DNA from: Clostridiales bacterium
GTDB lineage: Bacteria; Bacillota; Clostridia; Oscillospirales; CAG-382
Reading direction: 5' to 3'
Assembly (NCBI GenBank): GCA_003452915.1
Contig: DMMZ01000014.1
Span: forward strand, 1 to 12,952
Length of the DNA stretch: 12,952 nucleotides
Within the stretch, counting starts at the first letter, position 1; each line of letters opens with the position of its first letter. Below are positions 6,254 to 12,720 of the stretch, in pieces. The notes below the pieces were generated by a model. It worked only from the letters and a program-made list of their open reading frames with translations. It did no database searches and was not told where the DNA came from. A program made the translations under genes and the position numbers.

Positions 6254-6282
6254 ACTTTACCACCTTAAGCAAATTTTGTCAA
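6254..6282 (-). promoter_or_regulatory. Possible second, upstream promoter of the GH73 gene
   Basis: Minus-strand TTGACA (6282-6277), a 17-nt spacer and the weaker TAAAGT (6259-6254). It is just downstream of the permease terminator and in tandem with the stronger promoter. Confidence 0.45.
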
Positions 6283-6311
6283 TAAAAAATTATAGGCGGA
6301 TATTATCCGCC
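6283..6311 (-). terminator. Intrinsic terminator of the AEC permease gene
   Basis: On the minus strand GGCGGA-TAATA-TCCGCC (6311-6295) forms a GC-rich hairpin, followed by TATAATTTTTT (to 6284). It lies about 20 nt after the permease stop codon. Confidence 0.82.
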
Positions 6312-6328
6312 CAAATATAGCATATATT

Positions 6329-7261
6329 TTAACCCGGATTGACGAACATCAGCAAAAACGGGATGGTGATAATGCAAAACAAGGTGCTTGTAAGTACCAG
6401 CTTAGCCGCTGTTTTCTGACCTGTACTGTATAGCTCGGATAAATTAAGAACAGTTGATGCTGTCGGACAGCAGCAAAGTATAATCATTGTTGCTTTAATG
6501 TATTGTTCTACCGGAAGGAAATATACCACCGCCATGCCGATGATAGGAAAGACTATTAATTTTAAGGCGGAAACAATATATACTTTAAAATCCTTGAAAA
6601 GCTCCTTGAAATCAGCAAGTGCAAGTCGCATTCCGAGAATAAGCATTGACATCGGTGTTGTCATTTTACCGAGAACCTCCACATTGTTTCCTATCTCATC
6701 AGGAAGTTTTGTACTTGTAAGAAACAATGGCAATGAAATAATCATAGCAATCATTGCCGGGTTTATTAAAACTTTTTTTATACTCATATGTTTTTTTTCG
6801 CCGGTAAGTATTGTCGATGCTATAGTCCAGGAAATAATATTCATTCCAAGTATAAATACTGCTGAAAATGCAATTGCATTAGGCTGATCCGGAAGTAATG
6901 CTTCTAGCAATGGCACACCCAAAAAGCCGACATTTCCGAGTATGGTTGCTATTGTGCATACTCTGTAGCTTGCATCTTTCTGATACTTTTTCTTGAATAT
7001 AATGTACATTAATCCAAGCATTATTAATTGCAGTAATATGCTCATGAAGAAAAAGATTATCATTGATTTCCAAAGCTCGGGCGTATAGTTAGCTTTATTA
7101 AACGAATATATAGAAAGGCACGGTTGACAAACATACAGCAGAATCTTTGCGAATGCACCGATAGATTCCTGTCCGATCGACTTTATTTTAATTAGAATAA
7201 TACCCGGTACGGCATACGCCATCATAACTAATACATTAACGGCAGTTGTCGAAAACTGCAA
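6329..7261 (-). CDS. AEC (auxin efflux carrier) family permease
   Basis: An integral membrane transporter of the AEC/PF03547 family, whose bacterial members export or take up small organic acids such as malate; the substrate cannot be told here. It is about 310 residues with roughly ten hydrophobic segments in the usual two-half arrangement. Recognisable family features are ILLYVCQPCLSIYSF in the first half, ILGNVGFLGVPLLEAL with the NxGxxGxP signature, and MTTPMSMLILGMRLA and CCCPTASTVLNL in the second half. The longest frame begins with GTG at 7270, but AGGA ends one base before it. I prefer the TTG at 7261, which is 9 nt after that AGGA. No clear promoter is seen upstream, so it may be partly transcribed by read-through from clpP. 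An intrinsic terminator follows the stop. Confidence 0.88.
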   Translation of the reverse strand: MQFSTTAVNVLVMMAYAVPGIILIKIKSIGQESIGAFAKILLYVCQPCLSIYSFNKANYTPELWKSMIIFFFMSILLQLIMLGLMYIIFKKKYQKDASYRVCTIATILGNVGFLGVPLLEALLPDQPNAIAFSAVFILGMNIISWTIASTILTGEKKHMSIKKVLINPAMIAMIISLPLFLTSTKLPDEIGNNVEVLGKMTTPMSMLILGMRLALADFKELFKDFKVYIVSALKLIVFPIIGMAVVYFLPVEQYIKATMIILCCCPTASTVLNLSELYSTGQKTAAKLVLTSTLFCIITIPFLLMFVNPG

Positions 7262-7316
7262 ATAAATCACATCCTAAGAGATTATTAAACGACATAAAAT
7301 GACTTTTGCCGTTTAT

Positions 7317-7341
7317 ATAAGGGCAGCTTTGCTGCCCTTAT
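7317..7341 (-). terminator. Hairpin downstream of clpP, probable terminator
   Basis: A perfect 11-bp stem, ATAAGGGCAGC with GCTGCCCTTAT, around a 3-nt loop, 11 bp after the clpP stop. The T-tract on the minus side is poor (TTATAT), so it may terminate weakly and let some transcription reach the permease gene. Confidence 0.55.
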
Positions 7342-7352
7342 CTTTATAATTA

Positions 7353-7937
7353 TTACTTTTTAGCTTCCACAATACCATCTATAATTCCATATGCGAGAGC
7401 ATCCTCGGCAAACATCCAGTTGTCCCTCTCGGTATCCTTAACAATAGTATCGTAATCTTTTCCGATATTGGCAGCAAGAATTTTGTTTATTCTGTCCTTT
7501 GTACGTTTTGCAAAGTTTGTTGCTATCAAAATATCCGAAGTTTGCCCTCCGATGGTTCCGATTACCTGATGAATCATAACCTCACAGTTAGGAAGTCCAA
7601 AACGCTTTCCTTTTGCTCCGGCAGAGAGAAGAAACGCTCCCATACTGCAGGCAGAACCTACACAGATGGTTGAAACATCACACTTAAGGTTTTTTATGGT
7701 GTCATAAATCGCAAACCCCGCAGAAACACTACCGCCAGGTGAATTTATATAAATTGTAATATCCTTATCGGGGTTCTGTGCTTCAAGATAAAGAAGCTGA
7801 CCGACTATCGTGCAGGCAAGGTCATCGGTAATTTCGTTGAAAAGCAGTACAATTCTATCCTTTAAGAGCCTTGAAAACAAATCATAACCGACTTGTCTGC
7901 CGCCCTCGTTTTCAATAAATGTAGGTGTCGGTATCAT
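7353..7937 (-). CDS. clpP: ATP-dependent Clp protease proteolytic subunit
   Basis: A 194-residue ClpP, the tetradecameric serine peptidase that degrades proteins unfolded by ClpX, ClpC or ClpA. The triad is complete at canonical positions: S98 (GSACSMGAF), H123 (EVMIHQ) and D172 (TERDNW). The oxyanion-loop motif INSPGGSV (64-71) is conserved. Unlike typical housekeeping ClpP, the motif around Ser is GSACSMG instead of GLAASMG, and MIHQVIGTIGG replaces MIHQPLGGxxG. It is not next to clpX or tig, so it may be an accessory paralogue; the rest of the genome would have to show this. The start ATG has AAAGGA 8 nt upstream and a promoter just before. A hairpin and the AEC permease gene follow. Confidence 0.95.
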   Translation of the reverse strand: MIPTPTFIENEGGRQVGYDLFSRLLKDRIVLLFNEITDDLACTIVGQLLYLEAQNPDKDITIYINSPGGSVSAGFAIYDTIKNLKCDVSTICVGSACSMGAFLLSAGAKGKRFGLPNCEVMIHQVIGTIGGQTSDILIATNFAKRTKDRINKILAANIGKDYDTIVKDTERDNWMFAEDALAYGIIDGIVEAKK

Positions 7938-7991
7938 ACAGAATTTCCTTTCTTGTAAAAAACTATCTCCATAAAAATATTTATCTTTTAT

Positions 7992-8020
7992 ACTTTAGCA
8001 CATTTTTACTCTTTTTTCAA
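7992..8020 (-). promoter_or_regulatory. Promoter of clpP
   Basis: Minus-strand TTGAAA (8020-8015), a 17-nt spacer and TAAAGT (7997-7992) with TGC directly before it (extended -10). No CtsR or CIRCE-type operator was recognised nearby. Confidence 0.6.
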
Positions 8021-8107
8021 TACCTTTTGCAGACATTAATTCGACCTTTTTTTATAGATGAAGAAAAATTTTTAATCCTGATTATGTACCCAGCATCCTC
8101 CATATTC

Positions 8108-8146
8108 GCAGATTGCAATAATAACACTTTGAGTGTAGTAATCTGC
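8108..8146. other. Nested inverted repeat in the clpP/protease intergenic region
   Basis: GCAGATT (8108-8114) pairs with AATCTGC (8140-8146), and inside it ACACT (8124-8128) pairs with AGTGT (8132-8136). No promoter or terminator can be tied to it on either strand. The rest of 8021-8248 is AT-rich and holds no convincing gene; the reading frames there show no family resemblance or ribosome binding site. Confidence 0.3.
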
Positions 8147-8248
8147 TGTCTACCTGTTGATATTATTATTGACAACATTATATATGAATCAACATTTATG
8201 AAGTACATTTTATTATTTTAAAAATAGCAAAAATATTAAACAAATATA

Positions 8249-8277
8249 TTGACATTATTTTACATTTAACTTATAAT
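8249..8277 (+). promoter_or_regulatory. Sigma-A promoter of the S8 protease gene
   Basis: TTGACA (8249-8254), a 17-nt spacer and TATAAT (8272-8277): perfect consensus. Transcription should start near 8283-8285, exactly at the first base of a long hairpin. Confidence 0.88.
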
Positions 8278-8282
8278 AAAAA

Positions 8283-8496
8283 CGTAATAGTACTTTATCG
8301 GTGCACAGCTAAAGTATATTACGAATAAAAAATAAAGGAGAAATAGTTTGAAAGATAGATCTTTCAAACTACGGTTTTGTGCCTTTGACTTTAAAGAAAA
8401 GTCAATTCAGCTTCTGCCGAATTGGCACAATCGACAAACGTAGACTTTAGGTGCGTTACTGCCGGAGTATCTGCCGGGGAAAGAAAGGACATAATT
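8283..8496 (+). promoter_or_regulatory. Long structured 5' leader of the S8 protease mRNA
   Basis: Four structural blocks are visible. (1) A 14-bp stem with one bulge, 8283-8297 with 8310-8323, loop TCGGTGCACAGC. (2) A 13-bp perfect palindromic hairpin, 8344-8356 with 8359-8371. (3) A three-way junction: CTACG (8369-8373) with CGTAG (8439-8443) and TTGTGCC (8377-8383) with GGCACAA (8424-8430) enclose the hairpins TTGACTTT/AAAGTCAA (8385-8392/8398-8405) and TTCAGC/GCCGAA (8406-8421). (4) A GC-richer tail with two copies of CTGCCGG (8459-8478). Blocks 2 and 3 share CTA and cannot both form fully. An orphan Shine-Dalgarno (AAAGGAG, 8334-8340) sits between blocks 1 and 2. I recognise no Rfam class. 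Confidence 0.6.
8348..8443 (+). CDS. Possible 31-residue leader peptide ORF
   Basis: A TTG 7 nt after a full AAAGGAG site (8334-8340) opens a 31-codon frame ending at TAG 8443, inside the structured leader of the protease gene. The predicted peptide begins MKDRSFKLRFCAFDF and is basic and aromatic, with no signal sequence or known motif. It could be a leader peptide coupling translation to the mRNA fold. It could equally be accidental, because the same bases form the hairpins. Confidence 0.25.
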   Translation: MKDRSFKLRFCAFDFKEKSIQLLPNWHNRQT

Positions 8497-10242
8497 ATGA
8501 AAAAGTATGTTAAAATTATATCATTAGCATTAATACTTGTGTTTGTGTTTTCAATACCCAATAACTATGTAAATGCAATCAGCACACTGGACAGTGTTGA
8601 AAAAATATCTAAGGAATTAAAAGAAGTTCTGGAAACAAAAAACGAGGACGAGCTTATCTCGGTTGATGTTTGGTTTAACGACGCAGATGATGAAGAAGTC
8701 GAAAATGAAGTTAAAACAAAGATTGGAGTAAATAAGAAATCGTTCATTGATGATTCTGGAGATAATCAACCAGCAACACTAGAAAAAGTTAATCAATACA
8801 TAGAAACCGAACGTAAAATTTCAAAAGAAAAACAAAACGCTAAACATGATAAATTCTTAAACGATTATAATCTATATAAAGACTTTAAAAATATAGAAAA
8901 CAGAGTAACATTTAAAAGTCAATATGCTCCGGTAATTTCTATGAAATTGTATAAAAATGAAATAGAGATTTTATCAAGAGATAGCCGTGTTTCTATAATT
9001 TTTTTAAGACAAGAGTCTGAATTTAAAGATGATTGCAATATTAGCGTTCCGCTTATAAGAGCAAATTATACTAGAGATACCCTTGGATTAACAGGAAGCG
9101 GAATAAAGGTAGGGCAAATTGAGTCTGGTATGCCGAGTAATACAGCTACTTCAGACTTAGCTGCTGCTAATATAACTTATGATCCAAATGTTGCATATAC
9201 CAATACTATCCATGCTAACCGTGTTGCTAGCATTATAATTGAAATAGCTCCGGATGTTGAAATATACTCAACAATAACTACTAGCAATTGGAGAGAACGT
9301 GCCGAATGGCTTTTAAATCAAGGTGTCAATGTTATAAATATGAGCGCAGGAAATTATAGTTCCGGAACTTACGGATCGGACGACAAGTGGGTAGATCACA
9401 TCGCTATTAATCACAGCGTTCATTTTGTTAAATCTGCGGGAAATAATGGCGAAGGTTCATTTTATGAAGATTATACTATTACATCACCAGGAATGGCTTA
9501 TAACGCTATAACTGTTGGAGCAATAGATGATATGAACACTTCAAGTCAAGGTGATGATGTTATTGCAAGTTATTCAAGTTATGCAGAATCAGGAACTACC
9601 ACTAATAAACCTGACCTGGTAGCACCGGGGAGCAACATTACGACTGATGCCGGTACAGAATCGGGTACCAGTTTTGCTGCACCTCATGTAACTGCAGTTA
9701 TAGCACAGATGCTGGAGTTAAGTCCTTCATTAAAAACTAAACAAGCAGCCATGAAATCCATTTTAACAGCATCAATAAGGCATGATGGCGGTTTACGGTT
9801 TAATAACGACTCTCCTGAATTTGATGAATACGGTGCAGGACTTATTGATGCCACATCTTCCAGATATACGATTTATAATAACCGGTATGTAGCATCTTAC
9901 TTTTCTGCAGGCAGTGCTATCGGTTCAGAAAAAAGTTATTATTTTAATGTTTCGTCAGTATATCCCATGAGAGTATCATTAGCATGGTCAAAGTATAATA
10001 ATTTCTCATCCGGTTCGCATACTGGAGATCCTGACATTTTAGAACCACTAGTTGATCTTGATATACGTGTATATAATCCTAATGGAAGTTTGGTTGCTTC
10101 CTCAACAGATGTAGATAATAACGTGGAAATTGTGCAGTTTGATGTTTATATGACAGGACAATATCATATAAAAATTAGGCAATGTACAAACATAAATGAA
10201 ACCGTGTGGTTTGGTGTAGCATGGTGGAGTACAGCTCCATAA
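8497..10242 (+). CDS. Secreted subtilisin-family (S8) serine protease with catalytic Asp replaced by Glu
   Basis: A 581-residue exported protease. Signal peptide about 1-27 (ending VNA). A propeptide-like region (about 30-172) begins EKISKELKEVLE and ends with strands around VISMKLYKNEIEILSRDSRV. The S8 core (about 195-456) keeps H239 (TIHANRVAS), the oxyanion N316 (KSAGNNG) and nucleophile S392 (ESGTSFAAPHV). The Asp of the usual (V/I)xDSG motif is E209 (VGQIESGMP), and HGTHVAG has become HANRVAS, so activity may be altered. A C-terminal beta-domain (about 468-578; LVDLDIRVYNPNGSLV) resembles the P-domain-like barrel of Kp43-type subtilases. No membrane anchor is seen. The ATG at 8497 is chosen for AAAGGA 7 nt upstream and the signal peptide. 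It converges on a sigma/anti-sigma operon whose membrane protein has propeptide-like ectodomains. Confidence 0.92.
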   Translation: MKKYVKIISLALILVFVFSIPNNYVNAISTLDSVEKISKELKEVLETKNEDELISVDVWFNDADDEEVENEVKTKIGVNKKSFIDDSGDNQPATLEKVNQYIETERKISKEKQNAKHDKFLNDYNLYKDFKNIENRVTFKSQYAPVISMKLYKNEIEILSRDSRVSIIFLRQESEFKDDCNISVPLIRANYTRDTLGLTGSGIKVGQIESGMPSNTATSDLAAANITYDPNVAYTNTIHANRVASIIIEIAPDVEIYSTITTSNWRERAEWLLNQGVNVINMSAGNYSSGTYGSDDKWVDHIAINHSVHFVKSAGNNGEGSFYEDYTITSPGMAYNAITVGAIDDMNTSSQGDDVIASYSSYAESGTTTNKPDLVAPGSNITTDAGTESGTSFAAPHVTAVIAQMLELSPSLKTKQAAMKSILTASIRHDGGLRFNNDSPEFDEYGAGLIDATSSRYTIYNNRYVASYFSAGSAIGSEKSYYFNVSSVYPMRVSLAWSKYNNFSSGSHTGDPDILEPLVDLDIRVYNPNGSLVASSTDVDNNVEIVQFDVYMTGQYHIKIRQCTNINETVWFGVAWWSTAP

Positions 10243-10270
10243 ATATCTTTTAATTGTTCAACCTAGAATT

Positions 10271-10308
10271 AAAAAACTTCCTCTCAGACTATAATTATCT
10301 GAGAGGAA
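10271..10308 (-). terminator. Intrinsic terminator between the convergent genes
   Basis: TTCCTCTCAGA (10278-10288) pairs perfectly with TCTGAGAGGAA (10298-10308) over a 9-nt loop. On the minus strand it is followed by GTTTTTT (10277-10271), a classic terminator for leftward transcription. It may also slow rightward transcription from the protease gene, which ends 29 bp earlier. Confidence 0.75.
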
Positions 10309-10378
10309 TATGAGTTGTCAATATCATCTTAATAAAATCATATTAATGTCAGCTGTAATCTAATTATTATACCTTATA

Positions 10379-10423
10379 AAGGAACTTCCTTTAAGACTTT
10401 TATAGTCTTAAAGGAAGTTCCTT
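10379..10423. terminator. 20-bp perfect hairpin just after the anti-sigma gene
   Basis: A 20-bp perfect stem (10379-10398 with 10404-10423, loop TTTAT) begins 16 bp after the anti-sigma stop codon. Neither side has a good T-tract (minus side TTTATAA). It may act as a weak bidirectional terminator, a 3'-end stabiliser, or a barrier between the convergent transcripts. Confidence 0.55.
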
Positions 10424-10439
10424 GAAAAGAGGGATATTT

Positions 10440-11864
10440 TTACTCGTCAAAGTAAGCATAATTATCGTTGCCGATTAAATCCATAGAATAAATAACCTTT
10501 ACATCTTGATCTGCAATTAATGCAATAATCTGATCTTTTGTAAGCTTTGCTTCGAAACCGGCACTGTCAATATATATACTGTCTAGGGTTATCATGGTTA
10601 TCGAGAAGTCTGCATGCCTTTCGTTATAAATCCTTTTATCGGAAATGTTATTCCTGACAAGGATATTATCTATATATTTTCTTACATTCTCGTTATTTAA
10701 TTCATCATTTAATTCGTTCTGCCATTCTTTATACAGGTCAGAGTTGTATTTATAATTACACTGGTAATATCTTCCATTTTTCATAAAATTATTGCGTTCA
10801 TCAATTACGCTTACAACCGCTACGTGAAATTCGTCACCGTCTTTAGCCTGCTCAAGCAATACGGTTAAGGAGTCGGATATTTTCCGTTCATACCCCGATA
10901 CTCTTTCGGGCGGAGCAAGCTTAAACGCAAATCCTCCATGTTCGGCCAGCGTTAAAATCATTTCTTCGGAAAGCTCCATAATATAGGCATTATAGTATCC
11001 AAAATATGAAGAACTCTCCGATGTCATTTCGTTGTTTTCAATCTCGGTTACACCAAAGCTCTTGATTAATTCAATTTTTTCTATTTTTAATTCTTCAATA
11101 TATTTTTTCGTACAGCTGTTTTCAATATCGTAAATTTTTAAATATATCTCTCTTGCTCTTACACGGTAGAAATCGAGGTTATCATATTCCTTTCTAATTT
11201 TCTCAAATTTTGACGAAAGTTCTATTTCACCTTCTTTTACCGCTATGATATATTTATAATATTCATCGGATAATTCAAGGTATTCTTTGTACCCCTCGAG
11301 CTCTTCTCTCAGAACTTTTATAGCATCGGCTTCGGTAGCATACTCGTCTGATTCGTAAAGAATAACATCAATAAAATTCTGTTTTTCCTCACTTGTCGTC
11401 GGTATATCTACAATGACTCTGAATAATACATCCTGTCCTTTATATTCCTCCATTTTTGATTTTAACATATCCGAAATATATATTTTTTTGCTGCTCGGAA
11501 TACTTTCACTGATATTACTATAATTATCTGAATAACCAGCAGTAATCACAACCTTTTTTACTTCATTAATATCGGTTGAACTGTTGTTTTTATCAATTGA
11601 ATCTATATCAGAAGAACTTGTATTTATATCTGTGGTAGGTGAATTAACATCCTTTAAAGGTAGATTCATGCTCGTAAATACTAATATTAATACTACTCCA
11701 AACAGGGCAACCTTTTGAACACTGGCAAATGCTGTACTATGCTTTTTAATTGCCTTTCTTTTTGGTACTAAAGACTGTGCTGGTAAAACCTTATCCATTT
11801 CCGGTATTTTAATTGCCATAAGATCATTTTCAAATCTGTTCTTAGTTTTCTTGTTGTCGAACAT
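10440..11864 (-). CDS. Single-pass membrane anti-sigma-like protein with two propeptide-like ectodomains
   Basis: A 474-residue protein: cytoplasmic N-terminus (1-50, basic, IPEMDKVLPAQSL), one membrane helix (about 51-68, ALFGVVLILVFTS), a Ser/Thr/Asp/Asn-rich stalk (about 72-125) and a large ectodomain. The gene overlaps the upstream ECF sigma gene by 23 bp and its AAAGGAGGAG lies inside that gene, so translational coupling and an anti-sigma role are inferred. The ectodomain seems to hold two diverged repeats. Repeat 1 (about 127-319) opens YISDMLKSKMEEYKGQDVLF and closes IMELSEEMILTLAEHGG. Repeat 2 (about 326-463) opens KISDSLTVLLEQAKDGDEF and closes AKLTKDQIIALIADQDVKV. Both ends resemble the propeptide of the adjacent S8 protease (KISKELKEVLETKNEDEL and ISMKLYKNEIEILSRDSRV). 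The N-terminus could be DUF4179-like. No zinc anti-sigma motif is seen. Confidence 0.8.
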   Translation of the reverse strand: MFDNKKTKNRFENDLMAIKIPEMDKVLPAQSLVPKRKAIKKHSTAFASVQKVALFGVVLILVFTSMNLPLKDVNSPTTDINTSSSDIDSIDKNNSSTDINEVKKVVITAGYSDNYSNISESIPSSKKIYISDMLKSKMEEYKGQDVLFRVIVDIPTTSEEKQNFIDVILYESDEYATEADAIKVLREELEGYKEYLELSDEYYKYIIAVKEGEIELSSKFEKIRKEYDNLDFYRVRAREIYLKIYDIENSCTKKYIEELKIEKIELIKSFGVTEIENNEMTSESSSYFGYYNAYIMELSEEMILTLAEHGGFAFKLAPPERVSGYERKISDSLTVLLEQAKDGDEFHVAVVSVIDERNNFMKNGRYYQCNYKYNSDLYKEWQNELNDELNNENVRKYIDNILVRNNISDKRIYNERHADFSITMITLDSIYIDSAGFEAKLTKDQIIALIADQDVKVIYSMDLIGNDNYAYFDE

Positions 11865-12414
11865 TTATTACTCCTCCTTTATTAAAATAATAGCATCGGA
11901 GTTTCTCTAACGCTCTTTTGTACTTCTGCCTTGAATTGGGAATTGTTATGTCCATTAACCCTGCGATTTGATTATGAGATAAATTACACATGGTTTTATA
12001 GACTACAATTTCCCTCTCCTGAGATTGTAAACACGCAAGAGCATCAGAAAGCGTGATAGAGGTAATCAACTTTTCTTCCGTTATCGGATAAATAACTTTA
12101 TAGGAGCAATCCTCAACACAGGATACATGTTTTCTTTCTTTCAGAACATTCAAGGCTAAATTTCTACCGATTGATACAATCCAGGCTTTTGCGTTGCTAC
12201 CTTTTCTGTAGGTGTGAGCCTTGTCTGCAATATGAATGAAAGTGTCCTGCATAACATCCTGAGAAAGCTGATAATCACCCAGAATGGAAAAAGCTACCGT
12301 AAAAATCAATCTGCCTGCACAGTCATATATTACTGAAAGGGCTGTTAAATCGCCCTCCGCGATTTTTTTTATTGACTGTTCGCAAATCTCGTTTACGAAT
12401 AAATTATTCTCCAT
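11842..12414 (-). CDS. ECF-type RNA polymerase sigma factor
   Basis: A 190-residue sigma-70-family extracytoplasmic-function factor that would direct RNA polymerase to a specific promoter set. Region 2 spans about 23-95, with DVMQDTFIHIADKAHTYR and KAWIVSIGRNLALNVLKERK as the core-binding and -10-recognising helices. Region 4 spans about 118-178, with LQSQEREIVVYKTMCNLSHN and the recognition helix IPNSRQKYKRALEKLR. Regions 1 and 3 are absent, as usual for ECF factors. The ATG follows GGAGGT with 8-nt spacing. The 3' end overlaps the anti-sigma-like gene by 23 bp. The promoter region may be self-recognised, but no target motif can be proved from this window. Confidence 0.92.
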   Translation of the reverse strand: MENNLFVNEICEQSIKKIAEGDLTALSVIYDCAGRLIFTVAFSILGDYQLSQDVMQDTFIHIADKAHTYRKGSNAKAWIVSIGRNLALNVLKERKHVSCVEDCSYKVIYPITEEKLITSITLSDALACLQSQEREIVVYKTMCNLSHNQIAGLMDITIPNSRQKYKRALEKLRCYYFNKGGVINVRQQEN

Positions 12415-12438
12415 TTACGGTTACCTCCGTCTTTTCCT

Positions 12439-12467
12439 ATTATATATAACAATTGAGAAGGTTAAAA
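12439..12467 (-). promoter_or_regulatory. Candidate promoter of the sigma/anti-sigma operon
   Basis: Minus-strand TATAAT (12444-12439) with the weak -35 TTTTAA (12467-12462) at 17-nt spacing. The adjoining CACGTTTTAACCTTCTC also holds an AAC core reminiscent of ECF -35 elements, so autoregulation is possible. Which is used is unclear. From 12473 to 12650 the sequence is AT-rich and I see no gene in it. Confidence 0.4.
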
Positions 12468-12652
12468 CGTGACAATAAATTTTTAATACTTTATAATATG
12501 AAACTGACTTTTTTTAAATTGACTATTATTTAGCGAAGCATATAAGCCGTTTTAAACAATACACAGAATTACCACTAATATATATGATTTCAATAACTTA
12601 TAAATCAATTTAATAAATTCAACAATTAATATTGTAAATATAAAATTTATAT

Positions 12653-12689
12653 AAAAATACGGTTACTTTAAAAAGAGAAGTAACCGTAT
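12653..12689 (-). terminator. Intrinsic terminator of the oxidoreductase gene
   Basis: ATACGGTTACTT (12657-12668) pairs perfectly with AAGTAACCGTAT (12678-12689) over a 9-nt loop. On the minus strand a short T-run follows, then TATA. It lies about 30 nt after the stop codon of the leftward gene. Confidence 0.82.
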
Positions 12690-12720
12690 GAACGTTATAC
12701 GAGTATAAAATTTTCGGGCT

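Noticed and set aside
7925..8221. Plus-strand frame of 98 codons and minus-strand frame of 63 codons (8017-8208) beside clpP
   Set aside because: Neither has a ribosome binding site or a recognisable motif, and both reflect AT-rich intergenic sequence; the clpP promoter lies inside the first.
8455..8480. Resemblance of GCCGGAGTATCTGCC to the B12 box of cobalamin riboswitches
   Set aside because: The other conserved cobalamin core segments (the GGTG-AA-TCC type block and the CCCGC-ACTG block) are absent upstream, so the match is probably chance.
8422..8496. 25-residue N-terminal extension of the S8 protease starting at TTG 8422
   Set aside because: It would precede a good signal peptide, has no ribosome binding site, and lies in the structured leader; the ATG at 8497 has AAAGGA at 7 nt.
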